A stretch of DNA of 64,000 nucleotides, taken from the NCBI GenBank assembly GCA_003252395.1, contig QKEL01000013.1, positions 189,698-253,697 of the forward strand, read 5' to 3'. How positions within the stretch are numbered: the first letter of the stretch is position 1; every line of letters starts with the position of its first letter. A program made the position numbers and the translations under genes. This DNA comes from Spirochaetales bacterium (GTDB lineage Bacteria; Spirochaetota; Spirochaetia; Treponematales; Treponemataceae). Below, piece after piece: positions 23,153 to 32,541 of the stretch. The notes below the pieces were generated by a model, which searched no databases, was not told the DNA's origin, and saw nothing but the letters and a program-made list of their open reading frames with translations.

Positions 23153-25908
23153 AACGCCTTTTTAGGCATCCGTGGGCCATCGTCGGCATAATCGGCGCGA
23201 TCACGGTTTTTTTCGCGTTCCAGTTGCCCCGCGCCGTGTTGGACAACAACACCTTCCGGTTCGTGCCAGAAGACGATCCCGAGCGCGTGGCCCTGCAACG
23301 GCTCGAGGACCGGTACGGGAGCCAGGTATTCGTCATGGTGGGCCTGAAGCGAACGTTCGGCACCGTATTCGAACCGGATTTTCTCCTGAAGCTGAGGAAC
23401 TTTTCCGCCGCGGCCGCGGAAATTCCCCACGTGGAGTCCGTTACTTCCCTGATGAACATCGACTACATTTCGGGCGACGCCGATACGGTGAGCGTGGAGC
23501 CCCTGGTTCCCGAGGCCTTTTCCGGCACCCGCGCGGAGATCGCGACCTTGAAGGAACGGCTCGCGGACTGGGACCTCTTTAAGGACTCGATCATATCGGC
23601 GGACGGGCGATCTACCTTGGTTCTGGTGAGCATCTCGAAGTTCGACGACGGGTCGGGCGACGCGGCTTCGGTGCGTATTTACCGGGAAGTAAAGGCGCTC
23701 GCCTCGTCTACCGCCTTCCCGGACACCGAAATATTCGTAACGGGGCTTCCCGCCTTCACCTCGGTCATTAATCAGTCCATGCGGTCCGACATCGTCGTCC
23801 TCATTCCCCTCGTCGCCCTGGTGGTAATCGCCACGCTGTTCCTCAGTTTCCGCCGCTTCGGCGGCGTGGCGCTCCCCCTGCTGACGGTCCTCGTTTCTAC
23901 GGTGTGGTCCTTGGGCCTCATGGCCCTTTTGGGGGTGAAGCTTTCCATGCTCGCCACCGTGCTACCCGTGATCCTCGTCGCGGTGGGAAGCGCGTACGGT
24001 ATCCACATAGTCAGCCACTATTACGACGAGATGGCGACATGGGGGGCCGTGAGCCGGGAACGACACGCCGAAATCGTGTTTCATGCCCTTTCCCGCGTAT
24101 CCTCGCCGACCCTTCTCGCGGCCTTGACCACCCTCGCGGGCTTCGTTTCCCTCGCCTTTACCTCGGTCGTGCCCATCCGCGAGTTTGGCCTTTTCGCCAG
24201 CGTGGGCGTCGCGGTCGCCTACGCCACCGCGGTATTCCTCATTCCCTCCCTCCTCCTCATTCGCGGCCCGGAGCCCGCGAAACGAGCAGTATCCGACGGA
24301 GCCCCTGGCGGAACGCCCGACGCTGAGAGCGACGCCCAGCTCGAGGCGGACTTCCTCTCGCGAAACGTCGCCAACGCCTTCGGCGCCGCGACGCGCCATC
24401 CCCTTCCCGTGGCCCTGTCGGTGATCGCCTTGGCCCTCCTTGCGGCGTGGGGTATCGGCAGGATCGTCATTGACAACGTGATTATCGAATACTTCAAGGA
24501 CGACACGGATATCGTGCGATCGGACAAGTTCATCCGCTCGGATTTCGCGGGCTCAGGATCGCTTTCCATCGTCGTTCGCGGAAAGGAGAAAGGCGACCTG
24601 ACCAAGAGCGAAATACTGAAGGCGATGGACGATTTATGCGCGTACCTGGAGAACGAGGTGCCCGAGGTCGGCAAGGTTACGGGCTTTCCGCAAATGATCA
24701 AGCGGATAAACCAGGTATTCAACGCCGGGGAACCCGCCGTGGGTTTGGCCTCCGCCGGCTATGCGTACGAAAGCGGGTCCGAGGGAACGGCAACGCCCGC
24801 TCGGTCGGCGCCTTCCGCCGTTTCCGCCGACGCCGTTTCCGGGACCCCCGACCAAGGTTTCGGCGACTGGAGCGCTTTCGGGGGCGAGGGCGACGCGGGG
24901 GCCTTCGGCGATTGGGGTTCCTACGAGGAGAGCCTCCCGGTCCCCGCCATGGGCGGCGGTTCGGGCGATTCCTTCGACAATCCCGACTCGTTTACCCGCC
25001 TTCAGGCGGCCGCCCTCCTATCCCGGGCACTCGCCGACGCCGCGGGTAAAAATCCCTCCGCCGAGGATCTCGTGAAGGCCGTCGCGCGGGCGACCAATTA
25101 CCGCGGCGCCGCGTATTACGAAATTCCGACCGACCCGGCGCGGTACGGCAAGGCCGATTCGGAAGGGCTTAAGCGGCTTATCGGGAACTATCTCGTGCTC
25201 CTTTCGGGGGATATTTCCGATTGGGCCGACGATCCCCTCGAACCCCGCGAGGCGAGGCTGAACGTGCTTCTCCGCACGGTGGGGCAGCGCGATACCCTCC
25301 GCGCGGTTAACGCGATGCGGGGCTTTATCGACGCGCGGTTTCCCCCGGGCTACGAAACGGAGATCGCCGGGGCCGTCCTGGTGGAAAATTCCCTGAACAC
25401 CCAGGTGGTGTATTCCCAGGCGATTTCGATCGTCAGCTCGCTGCTGCTCGTGTTCCTGATCCTCGCGGCGTATTACCGTTCCCTGGTCGCCGGTTTCCTG
25501 GGCATTTTCACCCTGGGCCTCGCGGTGGCGGTAAACTTCACGATCATGGGAATCGCGGGGATTAAGCTCAATCTCGGGACGGCCCTCGTGGGCTCCATCT
25601 GCGTGGGAACGGGCATTGACTACATAATCCACTATCTCGCGGCCTATAGGCACGAGACGCTCGCCTGTCAGGACCAAAGCCGGGTGCTGAGGCGGACCTT
25701 CCTCACGTCGGGGAAGGCGATCATCTTCAACGCGGTTTCCGTGGGCGCCGGTTTCGCCGTGCTCGCCCTTTCCCGGTTCAACATGCTCGCGTATTTGGGC
25801 GCTCTCGTGGCGGCGGCCATGATCGTTTCCGCCGCGATATCGCTCACCGTTTTGCCCGTTCTCCTGAATTTGCTTAAGCCCGCGTTCACGAGAAAGCCAT
25901 ACGATTAA
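23149..25908 (+). CDS. RND-superfamily (MMPL/HAE3-type) exporter
   Basis: A 919-residue inner-membrane transporter with two RND halves: TM1 at 8-25, a periplasmic loop, TM2-6 at about 208-380, TM7 near 422-440, a second periplasmic loop, and TM8-12 at about 757-910. Family motifs include GSAYGIHIVSHYYDEM in the first half and GTGIDYIIHYLAAYRHE in the second. HAE3 members export lipids, hopanoids or hydrophobic drugs using proton flux. The second loop carries a Gly/Ser/Ala/acid-rich insert (residues about 537-609), probably disordered and unusual for the family. It is translationally coupled to the TetR gene and followed by LolA-like and porin-like genes. Confidence 0.9.
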   Translation: MKRLFRHPWAIVGIIGAITVFFAFQLPRAVLDNNTFRFVPEDDPERVALQRLEDRYGSQVFVMVGLKRTFGTVFEPDFLLKLRNFSAAAAEIPHVESVTSLMNIDYISGDADTVSVEPLVPEAFSGTRAEIATLKERLADWDLFKDSIISADGRSTLVLVSISKFDDGSGDAASVRIYREVKALASSTAFPDTEIFVTGLPAFTSVINQSMRSDIVVLIPLVALVVIATLFLSFRRFGGVALPLLTVLVSTVWSLGLMALLGVKLSMLATVLPVILVAVGSAYGIHIVSHYYDEMATWGAVSRERHAEIVFHALSRVSSPTLLAALTTLAGFVSLAFTSVVPIREFGLFASVGVAVAYATAVFLIPSLLLIRGPEPAKRAVSDGAPGGTPDAESDAQLEADFLSRNVANAFGAATRHPLPVALSVIALALLAAWGIGRIVIDNVIIEYFKDDTDIVRSDKFIRSDFAGSGSLSIVVRGKEKGDLTKSEILKAMDDLCAYLENEVPEVGKVTGFPQMIKRINQVFNAGEPAVGLASAGYAYESGSEGTATPARSAPSAVSADAVSGTPDQGFGDWSAFGGEGDAGAFGDWGSYEESLPVPAMGGGSGDSFDNPDSFTRLQAAALLSRALADAAGKNPSAEDLVKAVARATNYRGAAYYEIPTDPARYGKADSEGLKRLIGNYLVLLSGDISDWADDPLEPREARLNVLLRTVGQRDTLRAVNAMRGFIDARFPPGYETEIAGAVLVENSLNTQVVYSQAISIVSSLLLVFLILAAYYRSLVAGFLGIFTLGLAVAVNFTIMGIAGIKLNLGTALVGSICVGTGIDYIIHYLAAYRHETLACQDQSRVLRRTFLTSGKAIIFNAVSVGAGFAVLALSRFNMLAYLGALVAAAMIVSAAISLTVLPVLLNLLKPAFTRKPYD

Positions 25909-25950
25909 GCGCCGGTTTACGAGCCGGAGCGTTTTTGAAGGAGTGAATAT

Positions 25951-26778
25951 ATGAAGAACGACCGTCGCGCCTTACGTTCCCGATCCCTCGGACTTTCCGT
26001 CGCCGCGCGCTTCCCGGCCCTCGCGGCGGGAATGCTCTTCCTGGCGATTTTCCCGCTCGCCGCCCAGACCGCGGACGAGATCGTGGAGAAATCAAAGACC
26101 GTGAACGAGGCGAAATCGACCCAAATCCAGATGCAGCTTACCGTGACCGACAGGAAGGGCGGGGTAAAGACCATGCTGGTGGAACAGTACGGAATCGACG
26201 CGGGCGGGCTTTCGAAATCGGTCATCGTTTTCAAGCAGCCCGCGAGCGTCGCCGGTACCCGCTTCCTGGTGGAAGAGGCGGACGGCGGGGCCGAAAACCG
26301 CAAGATTTTCCTGCCCGAGTTGGGGAAGGTCCGCCGGATCTCGGCCAGCGAGGGGGGCGGAAGCTTCATGGGCACCGATTTCAGTTATGACGATATTTCC
26401 ACGGCCGCCCGCGATACGGCCCGCGATACGCATAACGTCGTGCGGGAGGAATCGGTGAACGGCTCGGCGTGCTGGGTGATCCAGTCGGTGCCCAAGGAAA
26501 AGGGCGATTCCCAATACTCGAAAAGCCTGCGCTGGATTTCCAAAGACCATTACCTGACGTTGAAATCGGAGATGTACGACAAGGGCGGTTCCCTCCTGAA
26601 AACCCTCGATATCGGGAAATACGAAAACAAGTCCGGCTATTGGACGCCGATCGTCACTACCATATCCAACGTACAGGAAAACACCTCCACGGCCATGGAA
26701 CTCAAGGCGGTCATTTACGACAAGCCGATACCCGCCGGGGTGTTTACCGAGAAATTTCTCATGACGGGCAGACCGTAA
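25951..26778 (+). CDS. LolA-like outer-membrane lipoprotein-sorting-type protein
   Basis: A 275-residue exported protein with a signal peptide ending in PLAAQT. The mature chain has the LolA/LolB-like half-barrel pattern of the family linked to RND exporters: TQIQMQLTVTDRKG, KIFLPELGKVRRI and GSFMGTDFSYDDIS. It then has paired strands such as WTPIVTTISNVQENTST. It probably ferries a lipid or hydrophobic substrate across the periplasm between the RND pump and the outer membrane. GAAGGAGTG lies before the ATG, 42 nt after the RND stop, and 11 nt separate it from the next gene. Confidence 0.85.
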   Translation: MKNDRRALRSRSLGLSVAARFPALAAGMLFLAIFPLAAQTADEIVEKSKTVNEAKSTQIQMQLTVTDRKGGVKTMLVEQYGIDAGGLSKSVIVFKQPASVAGTRFLVEEADGGAENRKIFLPELGKVRRISASEGGGSFMGTDFSYDDISTAARDTARDTHNVVREESVNGSACWVIQSVPKEKGDSQYSKSLRWISKDHYLTLKSEMYDKGGSLLKTLDIGKYENKSGYWTPIVTTISNVQENTSTAMELKAVIYDKPIPAGVFTEKFLMTGRP

Positions 26779-26789
26779 GGGGGCGTACG

Positions 26790-28529
26790 ATGAAACGATG
26801 CACGGCCGGAAGGCGTTCACTTCGCTCTCGTCGGGGCTTCTCCTTCCCGCTCTCCGTCGCCCTCTTTGGGCTCTTCCTTGTCGCTTCCGTTCCCCTGTCG
26901 GCCCAATCCGCGGAAGAAGCGGAAACGGCTCCCTTCGATCCCTTCGGCGCGGTCGACTCCGGCGACGGCTTCGGCTTCGGCGGCGTTCAGGACGCGACCG
27001 GCGCCGAAGCCGGCCAAAGCCTTTCGATAGGCGGCGAGCTGCGCTTTTCCGCGGTTCAGTTCGTCGGCGGCCTCGAACCGAAAGACGGCCTGGCGGACGC
27101 GGCCGCTTCCTCCGCGAGCCTCGCGAATTCCGCCGGCAAGCTCCGGTTCGACGCCTCGGGCAAGGACGTGGACGCCTCGCTCCGCCTCGCCGTGAGTCCC
27201 GCCCTCCTCTCGGGCGATCCCGCGCGGGTAATCGACGAGGCCTGGGTACGGCTTTGGATTGGCGACGGCATGCTGGACGGCGGCCTTATGAAGGTTTCCT
27301 GGGGCAAGGCCGATTCCCTGAGCGTGCTGGACGTATTGAATCCGAGGGATTTGTCCGATCTAACGATAACCGATCCCAAGGACCAAAAGATCGCCCGCCC
27401 CATGCTCCGCGCGAGCGTGCCCGTGGGCGGCGCGACGGTGGAGGCGGCCTGGCTCCCGGTATACGAATCGGATCGCGTCGCCTGGGACGGCCCGTGGGCG
27501 CCGAAACAGGTTAAGGACTTGAAGGCCCGTGGGTATACCATGCTGTACTACGGCGCGGATCCCGCGGCCAACGGAGGGCTCGGTAACGGCCTCTACGCGA
27601 ATTACTATTCGACCGCGTGGTCGACGGCGTACGCGGGCGCGCAGGCGCAAATATACCAAACCGCCTATCAGACGTATCTTGGAACGCATCCCGGCGATAC
27701 CGTTGGGGCTGCCTCTGCCGGTACGGCCGCGGTAAACGGCGGCATATCCCAGGCAATGGCCACCGCGAATGCGGTCGTCGCCGGCATGGCGGCCCAGCTC
27801 GCGGCGCAGGCCGACGCGGACGCGAATAGCCGTCTCGCTGAGTTGATCGCGTACCCCGAGGGGAATACCCTCGATTGGTCCCAGGTCGGCATAAGGCTGA
27901 CCGGAACGGTCGGCCAGGTTGATCTCGGCTTTCAGTATTTCTGGGGCTTCCTTCCCAATCCGGTAATCGACGCGGCGGGCGCCCTGGCGAGCCAAACCTT
28001 CCCGGTAACGGTGGCGTATAACCGCTACCATCAGGTCGGGGCCGACCTCGCGGCGGTGATCTTCGGACTGAACGCGCGCTTCGAGGCGGGGGCCAACCTG
28101 ACCGACGATTTCGCGGGCGACGATCCCCTGACCTACAATCCCTCCCTCGCGTGGGCGGCCGGTTTCGACCGGGACCTTTTCGCGGGCATAAACCTGAACG
28201 CGCAGGCGAAGGGTTCTTACGCGCTTGGCTACGGCAAGATCGATGACGGAGCGACGAGCGCCGACGTTCAGGCGTCGGCCGCTCCCACCGATACCCTCGT
28301 TATCCTCCGGCTCGCGCAAAGCCTGAACCGTGACGCGGTCCGGTGGGAGCTCGCGGGGGTGTGGGCGCCGGAAAACCGGGACTTCGCCGTGGCCCCCTCG
28401 CTGACCTTCGCGATCGGCGAGGCGGAACTCAAGCTCGCGGGCCGCTGGTTCGGCGGCGATGCGGACGGTAACCTGGGACAGTACGCGGACCAATCATACG
28501 CCGAGGTTTCCCTGCGGTACGTCTTCTGA
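26790..28529 (+). CDS. outer-membrane porin-like protein (DUF1302-like) of the RND operon
   Basis: A 579-residue predicted outer-membrane protein. A twin-basic N-terminus and signal peptide end in PLSAQS. The segment KVSWGKADSLSVLDVLNPRD resembles the DUF1302 barrels that accompany HAE3/LolA-like gene sets. Beta-strands with aromatic girdles follow (VDLGFQYFWGFLP, YAEVSLRYVF end). Residues about 269-354 form an Ala/Gln/Tyr-rich insert (TAYAGAQAQIYQTAYQTYLG, then AQADADANSRL) that looks helical and interrupts the barrel pattern. It would be the outer-membrane component of this export set. The large in-frame extension upstream to 26469 overlaps the LolA-like gene and is not real. Confidence 0.72.
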   Translation: MKRCTAGRRSLRSRRGFSFPLSVALFGLFLVASVPLSAQSAEEAETAPFDPFGAVDSGDGFGFGGVQDATGAEAGQSLSIGGELRFSAVQFVGGLEPKDGLADAAASSASLANSAGKLRFDASGKDVDASLRLAVSPALLSGDPARVIDEAWVRLWIGDGMLDGGLMKVSWGKADSLSVLDVLNPRDLSDLTITDPKDQKIARPMLRASVPVGGATVEAAWLPVYESDRVAWDGPWAPKQVKDLKARGYTMLYYGADPAANGGLGNGLYANYYSTAWSTAYAGAQAQIYQTAYQTYLGTHPGDTVGAASAGTAAVNGGISQAMATANAVVAGMAAQLAAQADADANSRLAELIAYPEGNTLDWSQVGIRLTGTVGQVDLGFQYFWGFLPNPVIDAAGALASQTFPVTVAYNRYHQVGADLAAVIFGLNARFEAGANLTDDFAGDDPLTYNPSLAWAAGFDRDLFAGINLNAQAKGSYALGYGKIDDGATSADVQASAAPTDTLVILRLAQSLNRDAVRWELAGVWAPENRDFAVAPSLTFAIGEAELKLAGRWFGGDADGNLGQYADQSYAEVSLRYVF

Positions 28530-28547
28530 GATCGCGCGGAGAGCCGT

Positions 28548-30323
28548 TCATTCGCAGGCGTAGCGCACGTCGTCGATGCACCAGTCGTGCGCTCCGGTCT
28601 TGCGAATCCTGAACTGAAGGGGGTAGGATTCCGGACCCGTTTCGGCCAATTCGGGTGTTTTGGGATTGTCCCAGTCCACCGCGGATAGGTCCAATCGGAC
28701 CAGGGTCCAGCCTTCCGCGGATACGGGACTCGTCGAGAAGGGGACGGCCGATACGCATTCTGGTTCCCATATCGCGCCTTCCAAGCCGTTGAGGTCAAAG
28801 TAGTTTTTTTCCGAGCTACCGCCGGGGCCAACCTGGACCCGTAGCCCCGGCGCGTCGCCCGACGCGGCGCCGCGGAACCGGAACGTGAGGTACCGTGGCC
28901 TTTCCGGTAGCGGCCGTAAAGGGCTTCCGGAAAAGTTGAGGGTTTTATCCGAACCGGCTACGGCTTGATAGCCCACGGAGGCTTCTCCTTCCCAGGGGCT
29001 TTCCGCGCGTGCGGCGAAGCCGGCCGAGGCTCCCTCCGCGCGTTCCTCGCAGTCGCCGCCCTCGAAGGCGAGCACGCTGGTTCCCGCCTCGAGCGTCTCG
29101 GCCGCGAACGGCTCCCCGGTTATGCCGCGCGCCTCGTCTGAGGCGGTAACGGTCACCGCGTACCGTCCCGGCGCCAGTTCCCGGGGAATCGTGAGCCGGC
29201 AGGCCCAAAGCTCGCCCCCCGTCGCCGAATCCCCCGCTTCGCGGGTCAGGGCGATATCGCGCTCCAGGCCAAGGCTCGAGGCGTCCGCGTGAACCCCGCT
29301 CACGGCGGCGCCGTATTGACCCGCAGCCCTGGCGAAAAGCGTAACGGTCTGCCCCGAAAGGGCCGCCCGATAGTCGAACCAGGCTTCATTGACGGTAACC
29401 GTAGGGGCGGGGGGCTCCACGGTAAATGCGGCGCGTGCAACGCGGACGATGCCTGCGCCGGAGAGGGTGATCGAAATGGGGTAGTTTCCGGGCTCGAGCC
29501 CGGCGGGAAGCGCATAGGCAAGGGAGAAACCGTCCCGGCTCCTCGCGAGCGCCGCTTCCGCATCCCCGCCAAGGGCGCTAAGGTCGGCCCGAGCCTCGGC
29601 CGCGACGTTTTCTTCCGCGGTCGATACGCTGAGCAGAATGTCCGTCGGCGCGACGCTGGATGCCCTGTCGGGGGAGCATGCCGCGCCCTGGATCGAAAGC
29701 GCGCGCCGCTCCCAATCCCCTCCTTCGGTTCCGTCGCTCACGCCGGGCCTCAGCGCGGCATAATCGCCCGCGGCCGGATCGCCCGCGAAAAAGGCGCACT
29801 CGATTCCGGTCCCCGGCCAGAGCCCCGCATTCACCGCGTCGGCCAGCGGTAAGGCTTTCCCGCCGTCAAACCAGGGTGGCGAGGCTTGTCGATCGGTGGT
29901 AAACGCCGCGAAATCGACGAATCCGTCCGCGTCTTCAAGGAAGAGTGCCCCGAAGTCGGCCGCCTCTATCCCCGGGGAAAAACGGATTTCCCCGCCGTCC
30001 CGGACGGTAGCCCAATCGGGCAGGGAGGAAAGCGCGGCGAGATTCACGGTTTCGCCGTCGCCGCGCAGGAAACCGACGGCCATATCGGAAGGAATCGAGC
30101 CCTTATCGAGTACCCGAATCCCCACCCAGCGGTCTTCCGCCCGGGGAGCCCAACTGAAAGAAGACAAAACCGCCGGCGGCGTTTCGGCTTTTTTAGTCTC
30201 GGCGCCGCCGGGAATTAGCGCGGGGTCAGGCGGGACCGCGTCGCCTTCCAAGGCGGCCCTGCATGATCCAAAGCACAATAACGCGGCCGCCAGGGCCACG
30301 GTCAGCGTAAACCGTTCGTTCAT
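28548..30323 (-). CDS. large lipoprotein with Ig-like and carbohydrate-binding-like domains
   Basis: A 591-residue lipoprotein: signal peptide ending in LLCFGSC, then a Pro/Ala-rich linker. The body contains repeated beta-sandwich motifs, for example GLEPGNYPISITLSGAG and ELAPGRYAVTVTASDEARG, which look like two Ig-like repeats. The C-terminal 160 residues (DKTLNFSGSPLRPLPERPRY, then WTLVRLDLSAVDW and CIDDVRYACE) resemble a jelly-roll carbohydrate-binding module. It is likely a cell-surface or periplasmic adhesin or glycan-binding protein. GGAGGAATT precedes the ATG. It is convergent with the porin gene, 18 nt apart. No exact family is recognised. Confidence 0.6.
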   Translation of the reverse strand: MNERFTLTVALAAALLCFGSCRAALEGDAVPPDPALIPGGAETKKAETPPAVLSSFSWAPRAEDRWVGIRVLDKGSIPSDMAVGFLRGDGETVNLAALSSLPDWATVRDGGEIRFSPGIEAADFGALFLEDADGFVDFAAFTTDRQASPPWFDGGKALPLADAVNAGLWPGTGIECAFFAGDPAAGDYAALRPGVSDGTEGGDWERRALSIQGAACSPDRASSVAPTDILLSVSTAEENVAAEARADLSALGGDAEAALARSRDGFSLAYALPAGLEPGNYPISITLSGAGIVRVARAAFTVEPPAPTVTVNEAWFDYRAALSGQTVTLFARAAGQYGAAVSGVHADASSLGLERDIALTREAGDSATGGELWACRLTIPRELAPGRYAVTVTASDEARGITGEPFAAETLEAGTSVLAFEGGDCEERAEGASAGFAARAESPWEGEASVGYQAVAGSDKTLNFSGSPLRPLPERPRYLTFRFRGAASGDAPGLRVQVGPGGSSEKNYFDLNGLEGAIWEPECVSAVPFSTSPVSAEGWTLVRLDLSAVDWDNPKTPELAETGPESYPLQFRIRKTGAHDWCIDDVRYACE

Positions 30324-30410
30324 CGATCAAAATTCCTCCATCGGGGTGTCTTGTCGGCGCGAATCGGGTTACTGCCCGGGAAACCGGCTTTAGAAAAGAG
30401 GGCTTACCCC

Positions 30411-30830
30411 TTAGCCTATTTGCTTGAGCGCGACGGCCACGGAGGGGTTGGACGGGCCGAGGAAGAGCTTGTGTTTGCTGAATCCCCCGGGTATGCTCTT
30501 GCCGTCGTAATTGGCGATGCCCACCGGTTCTTTCGGCATGCCGATAAAATTGGTATCGAGCTTCCCGTTATCGTTCGCGTCCTGGTACGCGGTTACGTAA
30601 TACTCGCCCGCGCTCAGGCTGACCGTCCCCGTCACGGATTCGGCGTCGGCGGAGAGGACAAGGGTCGCGACGGGCTTGTTTTTTTTCAAGGCCTGGTCCG
30701 AGTCGTATAAGGCGACGTAAATAGGCGCCTTCCCGGCGGCAACGCCGGTTACCGTAACCGTTACGTCCGCGTTCTGGGCGAAGGCGATTCCCGCCGCCGT
30801 AATCATCGCGATAATAAACAAACGTTTCAT
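30411..30830 (-). CDS. secreted DUF2141-family protein
   Basis: A 139-residue exported protein with signal peptide MKRLFIIAMITAAGIAFA. The mature chain matches DUF2141: VTVTGVAAGKAPIYVALYDS, YYVTAYQDANDNGKLDTNFIGMPKEPVG and GFSKHKLFLGPSN. The family is periplasmic with an Asp-rich putative calcium loop (DANDNGKLD) and has no known function. GGAGAT lies before the ATG. The 232 bases beyond it, up to the PAS-like gene, contain a TATAAT at 30914-30919 but no convincing gene. Confidence 0.88.
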   Translation of the reverse strand: MKRLFIIAMITAAGIAFAQNADVTVTVTGVAAGKAPIYVALYDSDQALKKNKPVATLVLSADAESVTGTVSLSAGEYYVTAYQDANDNGKLDTNFIGMPKEPVGIANYDGKSIPGGFSKHKLFLGPSNPSVAVALKQIG

Positions 30831-31062
30831 GATACCGATCTCCTTTCGATATGAGGTCCCTACACGAAACCCCGTACGCGCCTCATTTCGCTACCGCGGG
30901 GTTGCCGTTACGCTATAATGTAATGTCGGGAGACTCGGTTTGGAAGAAAAAAAAAGAGTCGCGCCAAAAGCGAACGGTGCATGGTCGGGATACGTGCCCA
31001 GGGGTATAAAGCCGGAAGGGGCGTTCCGCGACAGGCGTCGATCCGGCGCGAAAATCCGCTTT

Positions 31063-31470
31063 CTACAGGAGGGGAATGTAGGGGATGCTTTGTCCCTCGG
31101 CCAGAAACATTACGAAAAACCAACCGGGGCAGGGGCATAGTACCGTTCCGGTAAAGGTAGTCTCGCGGTTGGGAGAATACATGGTATAGCGCCGCGGCCG
31201 GCCTTCCAGGGCGACCGGCGCGAATATTTCGAGCCAGTGGCTCAATTCCTCCGGGGACAGGTGCTCGCTCGCGGGGACGCCTTCCACCGTCTCCGCCTTC
31301 GCGCCGAGAAGCGCCGTGAACATGGCGTTCACTTCGGTGGTTACGTAATCCACCGGCCTCCCGCTTGCGTCGCATACCAGGCGGTGCATGGCGGCGCCGC
31401 AGGGCATATCCATGAATATTCTGCCGAGAACGGGCTTTTTCTTGATGCCCTCCAGTTCGGGTACGCTCAC
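31063..31470 (-). CDS. stand-alone PAS-domain-like protein
   Basis: A 135-residue soluble protein that consists almost wholly of a PAS-like fold: GAAMHRLVCDASGRPVDYV, then VNAMFTALLGAKAETVEGV, then WLEIFAPVALEGRPRRYTMYSP and a final strand pair ending in FFVMFLAEGQ. The start is GTG 31470 with AAAGGATG upstream. There is no output domain, so it could act with a separate kinase or GGDEF partner. Two cysteines (CPCPGWF) in the last strand could take part in redox or metal sensing, but this is speculation. It is divergent from YitT. Confidence 0.6.
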   Translation of the reverse strand: MSVPELEGIKKKPVLGRIFMDMPCGAAMHRLVCDASGRPVDYVTTEVNAMFTALLGAKAETVEGVPASEHLSPEELSHWLEIFAPVALEGRPRRYTMYSPNRETTFTGTVLCPCPGWFFVMFLAEGQSIPYIPLL

Positions 31471-31603
31471 TTTATTTCATCCTTTCGCCCGATCCGGAAA
31501 CGGAGGCGGGGCGCATGGTCCATGATACACCCCTCGCTTTGCATCTGTAAACGGAACCTTTCGCGGGCGTCGATCGTACCCCGTTCGAGGTCCCGTCCCC
31601 CCA

Positions 31604-31632
31604 AGACTTTCGCCCGAAAGCCATGGTATACT
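31604..31632 (+). promoter_or_regulatory. putative leaderless promoter of the YitT-like gene
   Basis: TATACT (31627-31632) with an extended TGG before it lies 6 nt from the ATG. A weak -35 (GAC core near 31605) is present. Confidence 0.5.
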
Positions 31633-31638
31633 CCGGCC

Positions 31639-32529
31639 ATGAAAGCTCAATCGTCCAAATGGTTCGTTTCCCTCTTTTATGCGCTCTTGACGGGCATTGT
31701 GTACGCCGTGGGGATAAAGTATTTTATCCGTCCTGCCGGGGTAATCCTGACGGGAACCGAGGGTATCGCCATATCCACTTCGTATTATTTCGAGAGCGAG
31801 ACCCTTTTCGTTATCCTCTATTCCGTCTTTCAGGCGATATTGATCGCGTTTTCCTTCAAGAAGATCGGGCTCTCGTTTAGCCTGAAAACCCTGATTACCG
31901 TCGCGGTCGTCGCGGTATTGGTCGCCGCGCTTCCCACCTTCCGGGTGGCCTCGCCCGAGAGCGAGAAGGAGCGGATCGTTCTGGTGCTTTTCGGCTCGAT
32001 CATCATGGGCGCGGGGAAGGCCCTGGCCTTGCGAAACCGCGGCTCGGTGGGGGACGAGGATATCGTCGCCGTATATTTTTCCGAGCGGCTGAGGAAGCCC
32101 GTGGGAAACGTGATTCTTATCGCGGGGTGCATAGCCGCGTTCTACGGCCTGGTGCTCGATTATTTGAAGTTCGGGAGCCTGGAACGCACGTTGAATACCC
32201 TGATCTACACGGTTATCTTCCTATTCGTCACCGCCGAGACGGTTAATCTCGTGTATAAGCGCTACCGGTTCTCCGCCCTTGAGATAGTCACGGAGCACGC
32301 GGCGGAGATAGAGGCGGCGCTCTTGCGCATTTTGCCGGGACGGAGCCTTACCCGTTCCACGGCGGTCGGAAGTTTCTCGGGTACCGAGAAGGTGCGGATC
32401 GTGGTGGTGCTGACCCAGGAGGAGCTGCCTGAGGCGCTGGAGGCGGTAGCCGAGTCCGACGCCAAGTGCTTCGCGTATCACTATGAGCTTCAGGGCATTC
32501 AGGGAAGATTCGTCTGGCGGAATTTCTAA
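31639..32529 (+). CDS. YitT-family membrane protein (DUF161/DUF2179)
   Basis: A 296-residue protein with about five to six membrane helices (YALLTGIVYAVGIKYFIRPAGVILTGTEGIAIS start, typical of YitT). A C-terminal DUF2179 ferredoxin-like domain ends in FAYHYELQGIQGRFVWRNF. The transported substrate of the family is not known. The ATG at 31639 begins the homology. Only 6 nt separate it from TATACT, so the message is predicted to be leaderless. The YdcF-like gene follows after 12 nt and may share the transcript. Confidence 0.87.
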   Translation: MKAQSSKWFVSLFYALLTGIVYAVGIKYFIRPAGVILTGTEGIAISTSYYFESETLFVILYSVFQAILIAFSFKKIGLSFSLKTLITVAVVAVLVAALPTFRVASPESEKERIVLVLFGSIIMGAGKALALRNRGSVGDEDIVAVYFSERLRKPVGNVILIAGCIAAFYGLVLDYLKFGSLERTLNTLIYTVIFLFVTAETVNLVYKRYRFSALEIVTEHAAEIEAALLRILPGRSLTRSTAVGSFSGTEKVRIVVVLTQEELPEALEAVAESDAKCFAYHYELQGIQGRFVWRNF

Positions 32530-32541
32530 CCGGTATCAGTC

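Noticed and set aside
27360-28493. A 377-codon open frame antisense to the porin-like gene
   Set aside because: It is Arg/Gly-rich shadow sequence with no recognisable motif, fully inside a gene with clear porin-family features.
30940-31140. A 66-codon plus-strand frame behind TATAAT (30914-30919) and GGGAG
   Set aside because: The start would be TTG, the protein is basic with no family, and half of it is antisense to the PAS-like gene. The promoter-like box is tempting but not enough.
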